Assembly (NCBI GenBank): GCA_023375785.1
Contig: SZWC01006810.1
Location: 51,977 to 115,976, forward strand
Source of the DNA: Penium margaritaceum
Lineage: Eukaryota; Streptophyta; Zygnematophyceae; Desmidiales; Peniaceae
Length of the DNA: 64,000 nucleotides
Direction of reading: 5' to 3'
The position numbers and the translations under genes are program-made. Positions 11,182-22,055 of this stretch are shown one piece after another (within the stretch, counting starts at the first letter, position 1; every line of letters starts with the position of its first letter). The notes under the pieces were generated by a model. It searched no databases. It had not been told where the DNA came from and was given only the letters and a program-made list of their open reading frames with translations.

Positions 11182-12291
11182 TCAAAAGAGACAGTCAGTC
11201 TTGGGCGGCTTCTCGAAAGAAGCCGCGTCAAGACTGAGGGTGGACCGTGTCCGAATGAGCTTCGACACAGTGTCGAAGCCTTCATGGCACAGGCGGCGAT
11301 GAAGCAATCGCTTGTGCTCATGAGACAGAACACTGGTGACAAAAACACAAGCGGAAGGGGAGGGGGAGCAAGGAGAAGAAGTCCGAGAGACACGATACAT
11401 GTCATCCACAACAGAGGCACGAAGAACAACGCTACGAGTGTCAATAGCAGTCACAGTCGCGGACTCTGCAATGTGCTCCACATAGAGTCCCTTCATTGTG
11501 AAAACATGTCCAAAAAGCAAACTGAGCTCAAGGTCAGGCACAAATAGCACCTTCAAAAGATACAAGAGTCTAGACAGACCATCAAAACATCCGCCCCAGA
11601 CACCCTCAACTAGCAATGACTGACCAGAGCCTGTGCGAACGGAATGAACAAATGCAACAGGGCCAAGAACAACAAAATCACTACAATGAGAGGTCATGTG
11701 ATGAGTGGCACCGGAGTCGATGATCCAAGTGCCACGGGAATCACGACTAGAGGACGTCACTATACAACGGGCGATGGAACACTCGGCTTCAGATGGAACC
11801 TGGACAGCAGGTGGAGAGGAACGACGAAAGCCACAAAGGTGAGATTCATGAATCCAATCCGTACGGTCAGGCCCATTGTCATCACATGCCAACTGTACAC
11901 CCGTACACAAGTCATCCCGAGCCACAAGAATAGAAAAATAGATAGTTTGTGAACCACCCGGCAATGAAAACACACTCGCACCTTCTTGAAAGTGAAGTGC
12001 CGGAAGGTGTCGGAGCTTGGCGATGGTGCGATCACGTGGGTCAAGGTCACCGCTGGTCGCCGGTGGTGAAGCGGGAACTGCTGCGGTCGTGGTCGCCGCG
12101 CACCCACAAGATATGTTGCTCGACGTAGACCGTAGTGCGTGCGCAGCCTGGAGCCCGTGAATAATCCACGCCCAGTCAAGCGGCTGTTGGGACTCGGTGT
12201 AGCGATGGGTGCCTCCACAGTTGTAGCAGTAAACGGAGTGTCCACTACTACTACCTGATGACGGCTGCTGTTGCGACTGCTGCTGGCCCAA
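11182..12291 (-). pseudogene. Copia-3 gag C-terminus, protease and pre-integrase region
   Basis: A 369-residue open stretch holds a zinc knuckle CYNCGGTHRYTES in which the last Cys is Ser, a Pro/Ala-rich linker, and the protease site WIIDSGATHHMT with an intact DSG. The usual copia stretch FVPDLELSLL and a GAG-pre-integrase zinc-binding region follow (LLHRRLCHEGFDTV, ending DCLF). It ends at a TGA. This is one of two intact DSG protease motifs in the window, the other being in Copia-5. Confidence 0.85.
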
Positions 12292-13603
12292 GCCGCGCCT
12301 CCTTCACCCCTTTCTCCCCTATACTGCTGCCGCCACACCCTCTGTCTGAGTCGGTGTAATCGGGGTTGAAGGGGAGGAGGAGAACGTGATAGAGGATGAA
12401 GAAGGAGTCTACAGAAGCAGCTTTGGTGGTGATGCAATGACTGCTACAGCAATGGAGGGCACTTGATGAGCCACGGGTGCGGAATTCACCAGGAGGAAGA
12501 GCTGGTACACCCATGGAAGAAGCTGTAGTGAAGTCAAAAAAGGGCTTGAGCACGGCATCGCTGTATCTCGTGAAGATGTCTGTGTGCTCAATGTGAACCC
12601 CGAGCATGATCGTGCGGAGCGCCCATAGTTGTGTACCTTCTGACATCGCAAGGCGCGTGTAAAAGTGCATGGCGTGTTGCCAGTAGTTGGTTGCATGCTC
12701 GACAGGCCCCTGACAAAGGGAGTGAGAGGCACGGAAGTGTGCAGCGTGGGTGGCATGTGTCTGTGCAGCAAGAAGGGATAATGCTACATCCCAGCCCTCG
12801 CATGGACAACCACCAGTGCCTGTGCTCGCTTCCCCAAGGAATGAGCGGAAGTCGATGACGGTCTCGCGCGATATGCCGTAGAGAAGTCCGCGCATCGCCC
12901 TAGCCGCTATCAGCACCTGTGCTCGGTCCGTAGTCTGATACGGACTGTGGTAGTAGGGCCACACGCCTTCTGAAGTGGCCCAAACCTGGAAGAGGATCTC
13001 CCAGTAGTCAAAGCCGTCCTCGCTGACATACCGTGGGGGTGATGTCTCGAAGTCCTTGGATTGCCGGTCCATAGGGAGAGCAACCATAGGCTAGGAAGGA
13101 CAAGGGATGGGAAAGACGCAAGGAAGAGGGAAGTCATTGGGGTGGAGGTCAGGCGACCATCGAGACTCAGGAAAACGAGATGTGTGTGGAGGCCGAGAGC
13201 TCGTCAGAAGCTAGCGGAGATGCTTCTGAAGCACACGAATCTTGTGCTCATGGGAGTCGCCCTCCATGCCTGGCATGTCTTGATCCTCGTCCCAAGGATC
13301 AACAGGTGGTGGGTCGGCTCCAGCTCTTGTCTCCGATGTTGGAGCTGATTGCTGCGTAGAGGGTGTGACCCCGGCCGCTCCAGCAGAGGCCTCTCGTGGA
13401 GTCATGGAATGTCCTCGAAGAAGCTCAATGAGTGTACCGATGGCGTCAGCTTACTCCTGCTGCAGGCAACGCATCTCGTTGTGCAGGCGCCGCAGGTCCT
13501 CAATAGCCTGCGAACGTGGGCTCATGACCCCTCAGGAGGAAGAAGAGGGATCTAGTACCCTTTTCCCCTTCTCGCCAGACGGAGCCATGACGCCACTCAT
13601 CAT
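12251..13603 (-). pseudogene. Copia-3 gag capsid region
   Basis: The likely start is one of two adjacent ATGs at 13603 or 13600, giving MMSGVMAPSGEKGKRVL, which parallels the Copia-4 start. After a break, the frame from 13087 carries the capsid-like block YWEILFQVWATSEGVWPYY, a TMLGVHIEHTDIF stretch and a Pro/Ser tail. At least one frameshift lies near 12400. Gag would form the cytoplasmic virus-like particle. Confidence 0.75.
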
Positions 13604-14509
13604 GGGCCGAGATGTCAATGTGGTTGAATTGCATAAACGTGAGCGTTTCTCGATGAGATGAAACGCTAACAACTTTTGACCCTCTGGCCAAAAACTTCAC
13701 TAAGGCTGATGTCAGCAGGAAGTTGCTGATGTCAGCATGACCTGATGACATCAGCAAGTGAAAATGCTGATGTCAGCTCGCCTTCCCTCCTTTTTTCCCT
13801 CTTTTTCATTTGTGTGAACCTTCGCGATTGCTGTGCGAGCAGGCGGCCGCTCCGCAATACCCACGCGGAAGCTTAGCAGAAGCTGCTTTACAGCTTCAGC
13901 TTACATGCTGCTGCTGCTACGGCATCAACTGCAAAAGCCTTGGGAATGCATGCGGGGTAGCTGCCTAGCGGCTCCGTGCGCAGTTGTGGTACCAGTTGTG
14001 TGCTGCTGTTGCTGCTCTCTGCGCTACGACTGTTGCACGCTGCTGCCACCGCCACGCGCTGCTGCTGCTGATGCTGCTCCGCTACTGCTACCGCCCTTGT
14101 TGTTGCCACTACTATTGCGCTACTGCTGTGCTGTTATCGCTGCTGCTGCTACTGCTGCTACTGTGCTACAGCTGTGCTGCTCCCGCCGCATGCCGCTGCT
14201 GAGCTGCTTCCGCCGCACGCTGCTGCTGCTGCCGCGCGCTGCTGCCGCCGCTATTACTGATGCTCCTTAGTGCTGCTACTGCTGCATGTGCCAATGTCGG
14301 CAGTTGCTGGCGAGTGCAGTCTACTGCAGCTCTCACCTGCTGCCGCTAGCGGCTGCTGCTGATGCACTCTCACGTGGTGATGGTGAGCGACGTCGACGGC
14401 GATCCGTTGTCATCGTCGATAGGTCCCTGTGGATTTGCTACAACGATGTCTCTCACTGCTACTACTCTGTTGTGTCTCTACTGGGCAGCTCGGTGAGAAC
14501 TGTCTCACT
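13604..14509 (-). repeat. Copia-3 5' leader with CAG-rich tract
   Basis: It lies between primer site and gag. Positions 13900-14380 are dominated by CTG/GCT/CCG triplets on the plus strand (CAG in sense). Positions 13680-13760 hold several copies of GCTGATGTCAGCA, an inverted repeat, also present in the matching part of Copia-4 (16180-16250). Confidence 0.75.
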
Positions 14510-14521
14510 GCTCTGATACCA
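14510..14521 (-). other. Copia-3 primer-binding site (initiator tRNA-Met)
   Basis: The minus strand reads TGGTATCAGAGC with no spacer to the LTR at 14522. It fixes the 5' end and orientation of the element. Confidence 0.9.
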
Positions 14522-14833
14522 TGAGAAGATGCATGGAAGCTTCCTAGCAACATAGCTACCAACTATGCTTCAGTGCCTGGTCAGACGGTGACAACAGTCA
14601 CAAGTCATGCACACAACGGCAAGGGTCTTGCTAGGAGACATAAGGCAAAGTGTCAGAATGCTTCACTAGCATTTGCAGAGAGAAATGACAAATGAGAGGT
14701 CCATGGTATAAGTACGTGCCGCGGCACACGGCGGGTGTCGCATGCGACAGTGCAACATCTGTCCTAAAACCGGCCCAAAACCACTGTTTTGGCCGAAACT
14801 CCGCACCGACATATCAGAATGCTACGCCGTCTG
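14522..14833 (-). repeat. Copia-3 5' LTR, inner 312 bp
   Basis: It matches 7374 onward. It stops after CCGTCTG, where the TGTTGTGATTT end of Copia-4 starts. GTCTG (14829-14833) is the expected left target duplication of Copia-4; its partner was lost in the deletion at 22053. Confidence 0.85.
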
Positions 14834-15477
14834 TGTTGTGATTTGTGACGTTCCCCTCGACCTGTACAGTTTACTATGATCACTTGGCCCTATCCATACT
14901 CGTGCAGATCCCTGGTGCTGACCCTGGAGGTACCGGTGCGTCATCTGGTGGCGGACTACCATCCTAGAGCTGACTGATGACCGTTCTAGAGCTCTGGACG
15001 CTACCCGGGAACTCGTGCATTTTTTCTACAGCATGCAGGAGTTTATCGCTGGACTGACCCTGGGCCTGATTTGCATGTTTTTGCTTTGTGTGTCCACCAT
15101 TTGATTCCGTATGCATGCATGTGACCAGTCGTAGTGTCTGGCTTTTGATCCTCTACGCCTAGGTTCAGACAGCGTAGCGTTCCGATATGTCTGCGCAGAG
15201 TTACGGCCAAAACAGTGGTTTTGGGCCGGTTTTAGGACAGATCTTGCACTGGCGCGTGCAACACCCGCCGTGCGCTGCGGCACGTACTTATGCCATGGAC
15301 CTGTCATTTGTCATTTCTCTCTCCAAATGCTATTGAAGCATTCTGACACTTTGCCTCATGTCTCCTAGCCAGACCCTTGCCGTTGTGTGCAGGAGTTGTG
15401 ACTGTCGTCACCGTCTGACCTGGCACTAGCGCCTAGTCAGCGGCTGTGTCACTAGGAAGCTTCCACGCATCTTCTCA
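14834..15477 (+). repeat. Copia-4 5' LTR, 644 bp
   Basis: It runs from TGTTGTGATTTGTGACG to CATCTTCTCA and is bordered by the primer site at 15478. The last 312 bp (15166-15477) are the inverted counterpart of 14522-14833; the first 332 bp form the unpaired centre of the large inverted repeat. Confidence 0.88.
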
Positions 15478-15489
15478 TGGTATCCAGAC
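15478..15489 (+). other. Copia-4 primer-binding site, degenerate
   Basis: TGGTATCCAGAC directly follows the LTR. Compared with TGGTATCAGAGC it has an extra C after the first seven matching bases, consistent with decay. Confidence 0.75.
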
Positions 15490-16353
15490 AGTGAGACAAT
15501 TCTCACCGAGCTGCACAACACAAATGCAGCAGAGCAGCAGTAGCGAGATTCACCACTGCAGCAGATCCACAGGGACTTATCAACGACGACAACCGATCGC
15601 CGTCGACGTTGCTCCACCATCACCATGTAAGACTGCATTAGCAGTAGCCACTAGCTGTAGTAGGCGACAGCTGTAGTAGACTGCAGTCGCCAGCAATGGC
15701 TGACATTGGCACATGATGTAGTAGCAGTACTGAGCAGCAGTAGCGTTGAGCAGCAGCAATAGCAGCAGAGCTACAGCAGCGATGGCAGCAGCGCGCGGTG
15801 ACAGCAGTAGCACGTGGCAGCAGTAACACAGTAGCAGTAGAGCAGAAGCGGCAGTAGTAGCGGCGGCAGCAGCACAGGAGCAGTGCAGCAGCAGTGGCAA
15901 CAACAGCGACAGCAGCAACAGTGTAGCAACAGCGTGTAGCAGCCATAGCACACAGCAATAGCGCGTAGCTGCTGCCACGGCCGCGCACGCAACCGCCAGG
16001 CAGCTGCCTCATACGCAGCCGTGCGGCTGCTGTTGAAGCTCACGCTACAGCAACAGTAGCAGCTGAGCAGAAGCTGGGCAATAGCTTCCGCTCAGCTTCT
16101 GCGTGGCTGCTACGGAGCGGCCGCCTACTCGCGCAACAACCGTGAAGGTTGACAGAAAAAGGGAGGGCAAGCTGATGCCAGCATTTTTCCTTGCTGATGT
16201 CATCAGGTCATGCCGATGACAGCAACTTCTTCCTGACGTCAGCACTTACCTTAGTGAGTTTTTTGATCGGAGGGTCAAAATTTGGCAACATTTCAACTTT
16301 TCGAGAAACGCTCACGTTTCTGCAATTCGACCACGTTAACGTCACAGCCCATA
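15490..16353 (+). repeat. Copia-4 5' leader with CAG/GCA-rich tract
   Basis: Positions 15520-16080 are rich in CAG, GCA and TAG triplets, the sense-strand equivalent of the Copia-3 leader. TGATGTCATCA-type inverted repeats follow at 16190-16250. I assign no gene to the low-complexity frames. Confidence 0.75.
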
Positions 16354-17620
16354 ATGAGCGGCGACATGGCTCCATCTAGTGAGAAGGGAAAAAGGGTATT
16401 AGATCCCTCTTCTTCCTCCTCAGGGGTCATGAGCCCACGTTTGCAAGCTATTGAGGACCTGCGAAGCCAGCACAACGAGTTGCGTTGCATGTATTGGGAG
16501 CAGACTGACGCCATCCATACACTCACCGAGTTTCTTTGAGGACATTCCACGACTCCACGGCAAACCTCTGGTGGAGCGGCGGGGTCACACCCTCTACACA
16601 ATAGTCACCTCCAACACCGGAGACAGGAGCTGGAGCCGACCCGCCACCTCTTGATCCTTGGGACGAGGATCCAGATATGCCAGGCATGGAGGGTGAATCC
16701 CCCGAACACGAGATTCGTGTGCTTTATGAGCGTCTCCGCCACCTTCAAACAAGCTCTCAGCCCCCACACACATCTTGCTTCCCCAGTTTTGATCATCGCC
16801 TGACCTCCAACCCAGTGAGTTTCCTCTTCCTGGCGTATTTCCCATCCCTAGTCCTTCCCAGCTTGTGGTTGCTCTCCCTACGGAGCGGCAACCCAAGGAC
16901 TTCGAGACACCGAGGACGGCTTTGACTGCTGGGAGATCCTCTTCCAGGTCTCGGCCACTTCAAAGGGTGTGTGGCCCTACTACCAAAGTCCATAACAGAC
17001 TACGGACCAAGCCCATGTGCTGACAACGGCTAGGGCGATGCGCGGACTTCTCTACGCTAGTGCACGAGACCGTCGTCGACTTCCGCTCGTTCCTTGGCGA
17101 GGCGGGCACAGGCACCGGTGCTGATCCACGCAGGGGCTGGGACCTAGCATTATCCTTGCTTGTCGTAGAGACGCACGCCACCGGCATCGCGCACATTCCT
17201 GCATTTCACTCCCTTTGCCAGGGGCCTGCCGAGCCTGCAACCGACTACTGGCAACGCGCGATGCGTATTTACACGCGCCTTGGGACCTCAGGAGGTACAC
17301 AGTTGTCGGTGCTCTGCACGATCATGCTCGTGGTTCGCCTTGAGCACACAGACATCTTCACATGGTACATCGATGTCGTGCTGGAGCCTTTTTTGGCCTC
17401 ACTACATCTTATTCCCTGGGCGCACCAGCTCTTCCTCTAGGTGACTTCTGCTCGTGAGGCAGCCATGGCTCATTAGGAGACCTCCATTGCTGTAGCAGTC
17501 GTTGCATCGCCACCGACGCCCCTCCTGTAGACTCCTTCTCCATCCTCTATCACGTCCTCCTCCTCCCCTTCCACCCCGATTACACGGACTCAAACACAAG
17601 GTGTCATAGCAACAGCACAG
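16354..17620 (+). pseudogene. Copia-4 gag capsid region
   Basis: The ATG at 16354 gives MSGDMAPSSEKGKRVLDP, parallel to Copia-3. The frame reaches a stop at 16537 after HTLTEFL. Later fragments include the capsid-like stretch with VVDFRSFLGEAGTGTGADP at 17072 onward and MLVVRLEHTDIFTWY. Several frameshifts and stops separate the parts. Confidence 0.75.
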
Positions 17621-17689
17621 GGGAAGAACGGGTGATGGAGGCGCGACTCCAGCAAAGAGCAGTCGCAGTAGCAGCCGTCATCGGGCAGT

Positions 17690-18445
17690 AGCAGTGGACG
17701 CTCCATTCACTGCTAAAACTGAGGAGGTGCCCATCGCTACACCGGGTGCCAGCAGCCACTCGACTGGGTGCTGATTACTCGTGGGCTCCAGGCTGCGCAC
17801 GCACTACGGTCTACGTCAAGGAGCACATCCTCCGGGTGCACGTCGACCACGACCGCAACAGTTCTCGCTTCACCACCGGCGACCAGCGGTGACCCAGATC
17901 CACGTGATCGCACCATCACCGAGCTCCGACACCTTCTGGCGCTTTGCTTTCAGGGAGGTGTAAGTGTGTTGTCACAGCTGGGTGGTTCACAGACTGTCTG
18001 TTTGTTTGTTCTTGTGGCTTGGGATGACTCGCGTGGGGGGGCATAGTCGGCATGTGATGACGATGGGCCTGACTGTATGGACTGGATTTATGAGTCTCGC
18101 CTTTGTGCCCTTTGTCGTTCCTCCCCACCTGCTGTCCAGCGTCCATCTGAGGCCGAGTGTTCCATTGTCCATTGTATAGTGACGTCCTCTAGTCGTGATC
18201 CCGGTGGCACTTCGATCATCGACTCCAGTGCCACTCATCACATGACCTATCGTCGTAGTCATTTTGTTGTTCTCGGCCTTGTTGCATCTGTTCATTCTGT
18301 TCGCACAGGCTCTAGTCAGTCCTTGCCTGTCCAGGGTGTTGGGGTCGTGTGTTTTGATGGTCTGTCTGGCCCCTGTATCTTTCCGAGGTGCTTTTTGTGC
18401 CTAACCTTGAGCTCACTCTGCTTTCTTTACGTGCTTGTACACTGA
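17690..18445 (+). pseudogene. Copia-4 zinc knuckle and protease
   Basis: Around 17712 the knuckle reads C-stop-N-stop-GGAHRYTGC: Tyr has become TAA and the second Cys TGA, while His and the last Cys remain. The protease motif at about 18216 is IIDSSATHHMT, in which the Gly of D-S-G is Ser. Copia protease is an aspartic protease acting as a dimer through this motif, so activity is unlikely. Confidence 0.8.
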
Positions 18446-19560
18446 TGGGACTCTCTGTGGAGCACACTACAGAGTCTGCGACTGTGACTGTTATTGACAA
18501 TCGTAGCATTGTTCTTTGTGCCTCTATTGAGGATGACATGTACCGTGTCTCTCGGACCTCTGCTGCTTGCTCCCCCTCCCCTTCCGCTCATGTTTTTTTC
18601 AGTGGTGTTCTGTCTTCCGAGCACCAGCAATTGCTTCATCGCAGCATGTTTCATGTAGGCTCCGACACTGTGTTGAAGCTCATTCGGACACAGCCCGCCC
18701 TCGGTCTTGACGCAGCCTCTTTCGAGAAGCCGCCCAAGACCGACTGCATCTTCTATGCTCAGGGTAAGATGTATCGTTGCACCTACCCTGACTCCTGTTC
18801 ATGCGCACTTCGCCCTCTCGAGTTAGTCCATTCGGACCTTCTCGGTCCCCTACCTGTCGAGTCTCTGTCCCATTGGGGCCGATACGTCCTGACCTTGATT
18901 GATGACTTCACCCGGATGCGGTGGGTCTACAGCCTACACCAGAAGAGTGAAGCCGCTCTCGCGGTTCACCTCTGGCTAGTGATGGCTGAGCGTCAATCTC
19001 ACCACACGCTCCACACCTTTCGCTCGGATCGTGGCGCCGAGATCCTTGGCAAGATGGACAGCTTCTTCGCCGAGCACGGGATTCTTCATCAGGCCTCCGC
19101 TCCTGCTACTCCTCAGCAGAACGGTGTTTCTGAGCGCTTGAACCGCACCATGGAGGATGCGGTTCGCGCTATGCGGTCTGAGTTCGGTCTTCCAGAGTCC
19201 TTCGCTTTTGAAGGCTTCGCCTACATGACGTGGGTTTGGAACCGCCTCCCGCACGGTCCTCTTCCGGGCCACGTCACACTGTATGAGCTCTGATTCGGCC
19301 ACCGTGCTGACTTCCGCCTCGCTCGCATCTGGGGATCCTTAGCTTCTGTGTGGTACACTAAGGACCAGCAAGGGTCCAAGGTCTCATCGCGGGATCGCTT
19401 GTGTGCCTTCGTCGACATCTCCAAGCGCTCGAAGGCATGGCGTTTTTGGGATCCTACTCGTCGCCGCATTGTTGAGTCCCGTGACACGCTCTTCTTTGAG
19501 TCCCTCACCTACCGTTATTTGACTTTGATCACGACGCTGTGCGTCACACACGTTCCCACG
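18388..19560 (+). pseudogene. Copia-4 pre-integrase and integrase
   Basis: A 301-residue open stretch starts with FVPNLELTLL and includes the HSDLLGPLP block (first catalytic Asp), DDFTRMRWVYSL, FRSDRGAEILG (second Asp), and PQQNGVSERLNRT (catalytic Glu), then MTWVWNRLPHGPLP. The D, D and E are visible. TGA at 19291-19293 replaces the Trp of YELWFGHR. The C-terminal stretch ESRDTLFFESL follows in the same frame. Confidence 0.87.
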
Positions 19561-21820
19561 TGTGAGGTTTCTTGACGGATGGGGGAGTCTGCGCCTGCGA
19601 GCACCGATCGCTAGGTTGATGTGTCCGTTCGAGCTCCATCCACTTCACCGGCTCTTGATGACCCAACGATCATAGCTGTTGGTCCAGAGATCTCTCTAGC
19701 ACCGACGGCTTCTACCCCTCTCCCTTCGCACCCCATAGGTACCCATGATCTTGTACCTATACATACTCTTGTGACCGTTCCTATGTCCGCAAGCATTCCT
19801 GCCTCTGTGCGTGGACCTGCCTCACCTACTCCTACAGTCACACCAAGCCCCATGTCACCCACACCCGCATCTCCTTGCACGGCATCACCAGCTCCCTTGC
19901 CTCATCCTTCCCTAGCTGTGACTGTGCCCGTTCCTCAGCCTGGGGTTCGCCCCTTGAGCCCGGGTTACTCCCGTGAGCCTTGCGGTTGTCTTCGACCATT
20001 GGACTCTGGCGCTAAGCGAGTGTCTAGTCCCGCACCCAGGCGCTCTGCTCGCAGCATCGCGAGTGGTGACCCCGGCACAAAGGCCCTAGGCCTGAGTGTC
20101 CACAGTGAGCACGCAGAGGTACATCCACCGTGTCTCGTAGGGCACGACCTTATCACTCGCGAGTTTCATATCACTTGTGATGCAGTAGCCGATCTTGTGG
20201 TCATTAGACCTATCATTGAGGCGTGCACTCTTGCCACGCAGAGCTCTCCCACTATGGCGCCTGACCCGGGCACACTGAGGCAAGCTCTCTCGTCACAGGA
20301 TGCTGACACTTGGCGTGTTGCTTGTGAGGATGAGCTTCACGCCATCCGAGAGCACAGAGTTTACGAGCTAGTCGACCTTCCACCTGGGAGGAAGGCTGTT
20401 TAGGTCAAGTGGATCTTTTGCAAGAAATTGAAACCGGATGGCTCACTGGAGTGCCACAAGGATTGCTTGGTTGTCAAGGGGTGCTCTCAGATTGAGGACA
20501 TCGATTACACTGACACCTTTGCCCCTGTCGGCCGCATGACCTCAGCTCGAGCTCTGTTTAGTGTAGTGGCGCAGCATGACTCGGAACTGCACCAAATGGA
20601 TGTGAACAATGTGTTCCTCCATGGCTCTCTGGATGACGAGATTTACGTGGCTCAGCCACACGGCTTTGAGGATGGTGACAAGATCTGGCGCTTGCGCAAG
20701 TCCTTGTACGACCTCAAGCACTCTCCTCGGCGTTGGAACCAGGAGATCACTGGCACCTTGACTCGTGCAAAACATGTCCAGAGCGAGGCCGATCCCTCTC
20801 TCTTCATCCGACAGACGCCTGAGTGATTCACCGCCATCTTTGTCTATGTCGACGACCTTTTCATTGCGTCTCCTTCACTGGAGGCCGTAAAGGAGGCCAA
20901 GGTTGTCCTCCAGACTGCCTACAGGATCAAGGACCTTGGTCCTATAGCGGTGTTTCTTGGCATGGAGATCGTGCGAGAGCACAGACGTCTTACTCTACTA
21001 CTGCATCAGGCCCGATACACACATGTTGTGGAGGAGCGCTTCAGCGTCCTTCTCGGCGCAGTGCCCACGGCTTCCATACCTCTCATGCTAGACGGGCAGG
21101 ATGCCGTGAAGGTTGACGATCCCACACAGTTGGGGGAGACAGTGGATGTGACCTAGTACCTCCGTCTCATCGCATCACTGATGTACCAGGCCACTACCAC
21201 ACGTTGTGACATCCTATTATCCGTCAACCTCCTTGCCCAGTTTTTGCAAGCTCCACCCGCTAGAGCCCTTCACGGGGCTGTGCAAGTGATGCGGTACGTG
21301 GTCTCCACACCGTACCTCGGACTCTGCTTTCACCGGCAGTGTTTGGTGGTCCTCGAAGGCTACACCAACAGCGACTAGGCCTAGAGCCTAGATGGACGCA
21401 TTCGCACCGGTTACGTGTTCCTGCTCGGTGGGACCGCTCTATCCTAGCGCAGTGGGAAGTAGGGCTGCATTACACGTAGCTCATTAGAGGCAGAGTACGT
21501 TACTCTGAGTGCAAGGGTTGTTGAGGCGATATGGGTGCAGCGCCTGTTCCTTGAGCTTGGCCAGTCATTACCCGCCATTGTGGTTCGTTGCATCAACCAG
21601 AGTGCTCTTGCTATTGCGGAGAACTCTGGTGTCTTTCATGCTCGCACGAACCACATTGTGGTTGAGCATCACTTTGTGCGTGATTTGGTGGAGCGACATG
21701 TGATCCCTGTCATTTGGGTTGGCACTTACATGCGTCGTGCTGACTTCCTGGCAAAGGCACTAGCACGCGGAAAGTCCCTGGTGGCCATTCGTTCCTCTTG
21801 GACTTCGCCCCTTTCCTGAG
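19561..21820 (+). pseudogene. Copia-4 linker, reverse transcriptase and RNase H
   Basis: A Pro/Ser/Thr-rich linker (19621-20050) leads to SGDPGTKALGLSVHSEHAEV, RT motifs HDSELHQMDVNN and SLYDLKHSP, and an intact YVDD at 20845-20856. RNase H ends with FHARTNHIVVEHHF and ADFLAKAL. Stops: TAG 20401-20403, TGA 20824-20826 (Arg CGA in type), TAG 21154-21156, TAG 21376-21378, 21382-21384 and 21445-21447 (all Trp positions), TAG 21460-21462 (Gln). Thus the catalytic centre survives but the frame does not. Confidence 0.87.
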
Positions 21821-21923
21821 AGTGGTTAAGTGTGGGGTGCGTCTGTGTCCTTGTCACATTTGTCGTTGCACTCGTTGTACTCGTCACAGTGCTGCACGTG
21901 TATGGACATGCGTACCATCAGGT

Positions 21924-21933
21924 CATGGGGGAG
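21924..21933 (+). other. Copia-4 polypurine tract
   Basis: CATGGGGGAG lies immediately before the TG of the 3' LTR, the standard site for plus-strand DNA priming. Confidence 0.8.
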
Positions 21934-22053
21934 TGTTGTGATTTGTGACGTTCCCGTCAACCTGTATAGTTTACTATGACCACTCGTCCATGTCCATACT
22001 CGTGCAGATCCCTGATGCGGACCCTGGAGGCACCGGTGCATCATCTGGTGGCG
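21934..22053 (+). repeat. Copia-4 3' LTR, first 120 bp only
   Basis: It starts TGTTGTGATTTGTGACG and matches 14834-14953 up to GGCGGACTACCAT. Then the sequence switches to Copia-5 integrase coding sequence on the other strand. Confidence 0.85.
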
Positions 22054-22055
22054 GA

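Larger units (their letters stand above)
7374..14833 (-). mobile_element. Copia-3, nearly full-length Ty1/copia element, 5' LTR split by Copia-4
   Basis: On the minus strand the order is partial 5' LTR (14522-14833), tRNA-Met primer site, CAG-rich leader, gag, protease, integrase, linker, RT, RNase H, polypurine tract and 3' LTR (7374-8017). The 5' LTR stops after 312 of 644 bp, exactly where the TG end of Copia-4 begins. The last 250 bp of an LTR of the same type, ending in the proper terminus, lie at 27410-27659. The simplest reading is that Copia-4 and later Copia-5 inserted into this LTR. Stops and frameshifts make the element defective. It shares its family with Copia-4. Confidence 0.88.
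14834..22053 (+). mobile_element. Copia-4, Ty1/copia element in inverted orientation to Copia-3
   Basis: On the plus strand: full 5' LTR of 644 bp, primer site, CAG-rich leader, gag, protease, integrase, linker, RT, RNase H, polypurine tract and only the first 120 bp of the 3' LTR. It is the same family as Copia-3 throughout but clearly diverged, so it is an independent copy rather than a recent inversion duplication. At least nine in-frame stops make it defective. Its 3' LTR is cut at about 22053, where Copia-5 sequence starts in the opposite orientation. Confidence 0.9.

Noticed and set aside
13833-16043. Cys/Leu-rich frames in the Copia-3 and Copia-4 leaders
   Set aside because: Same low-complexity triplet origin, no domain, and not the frame of gag.
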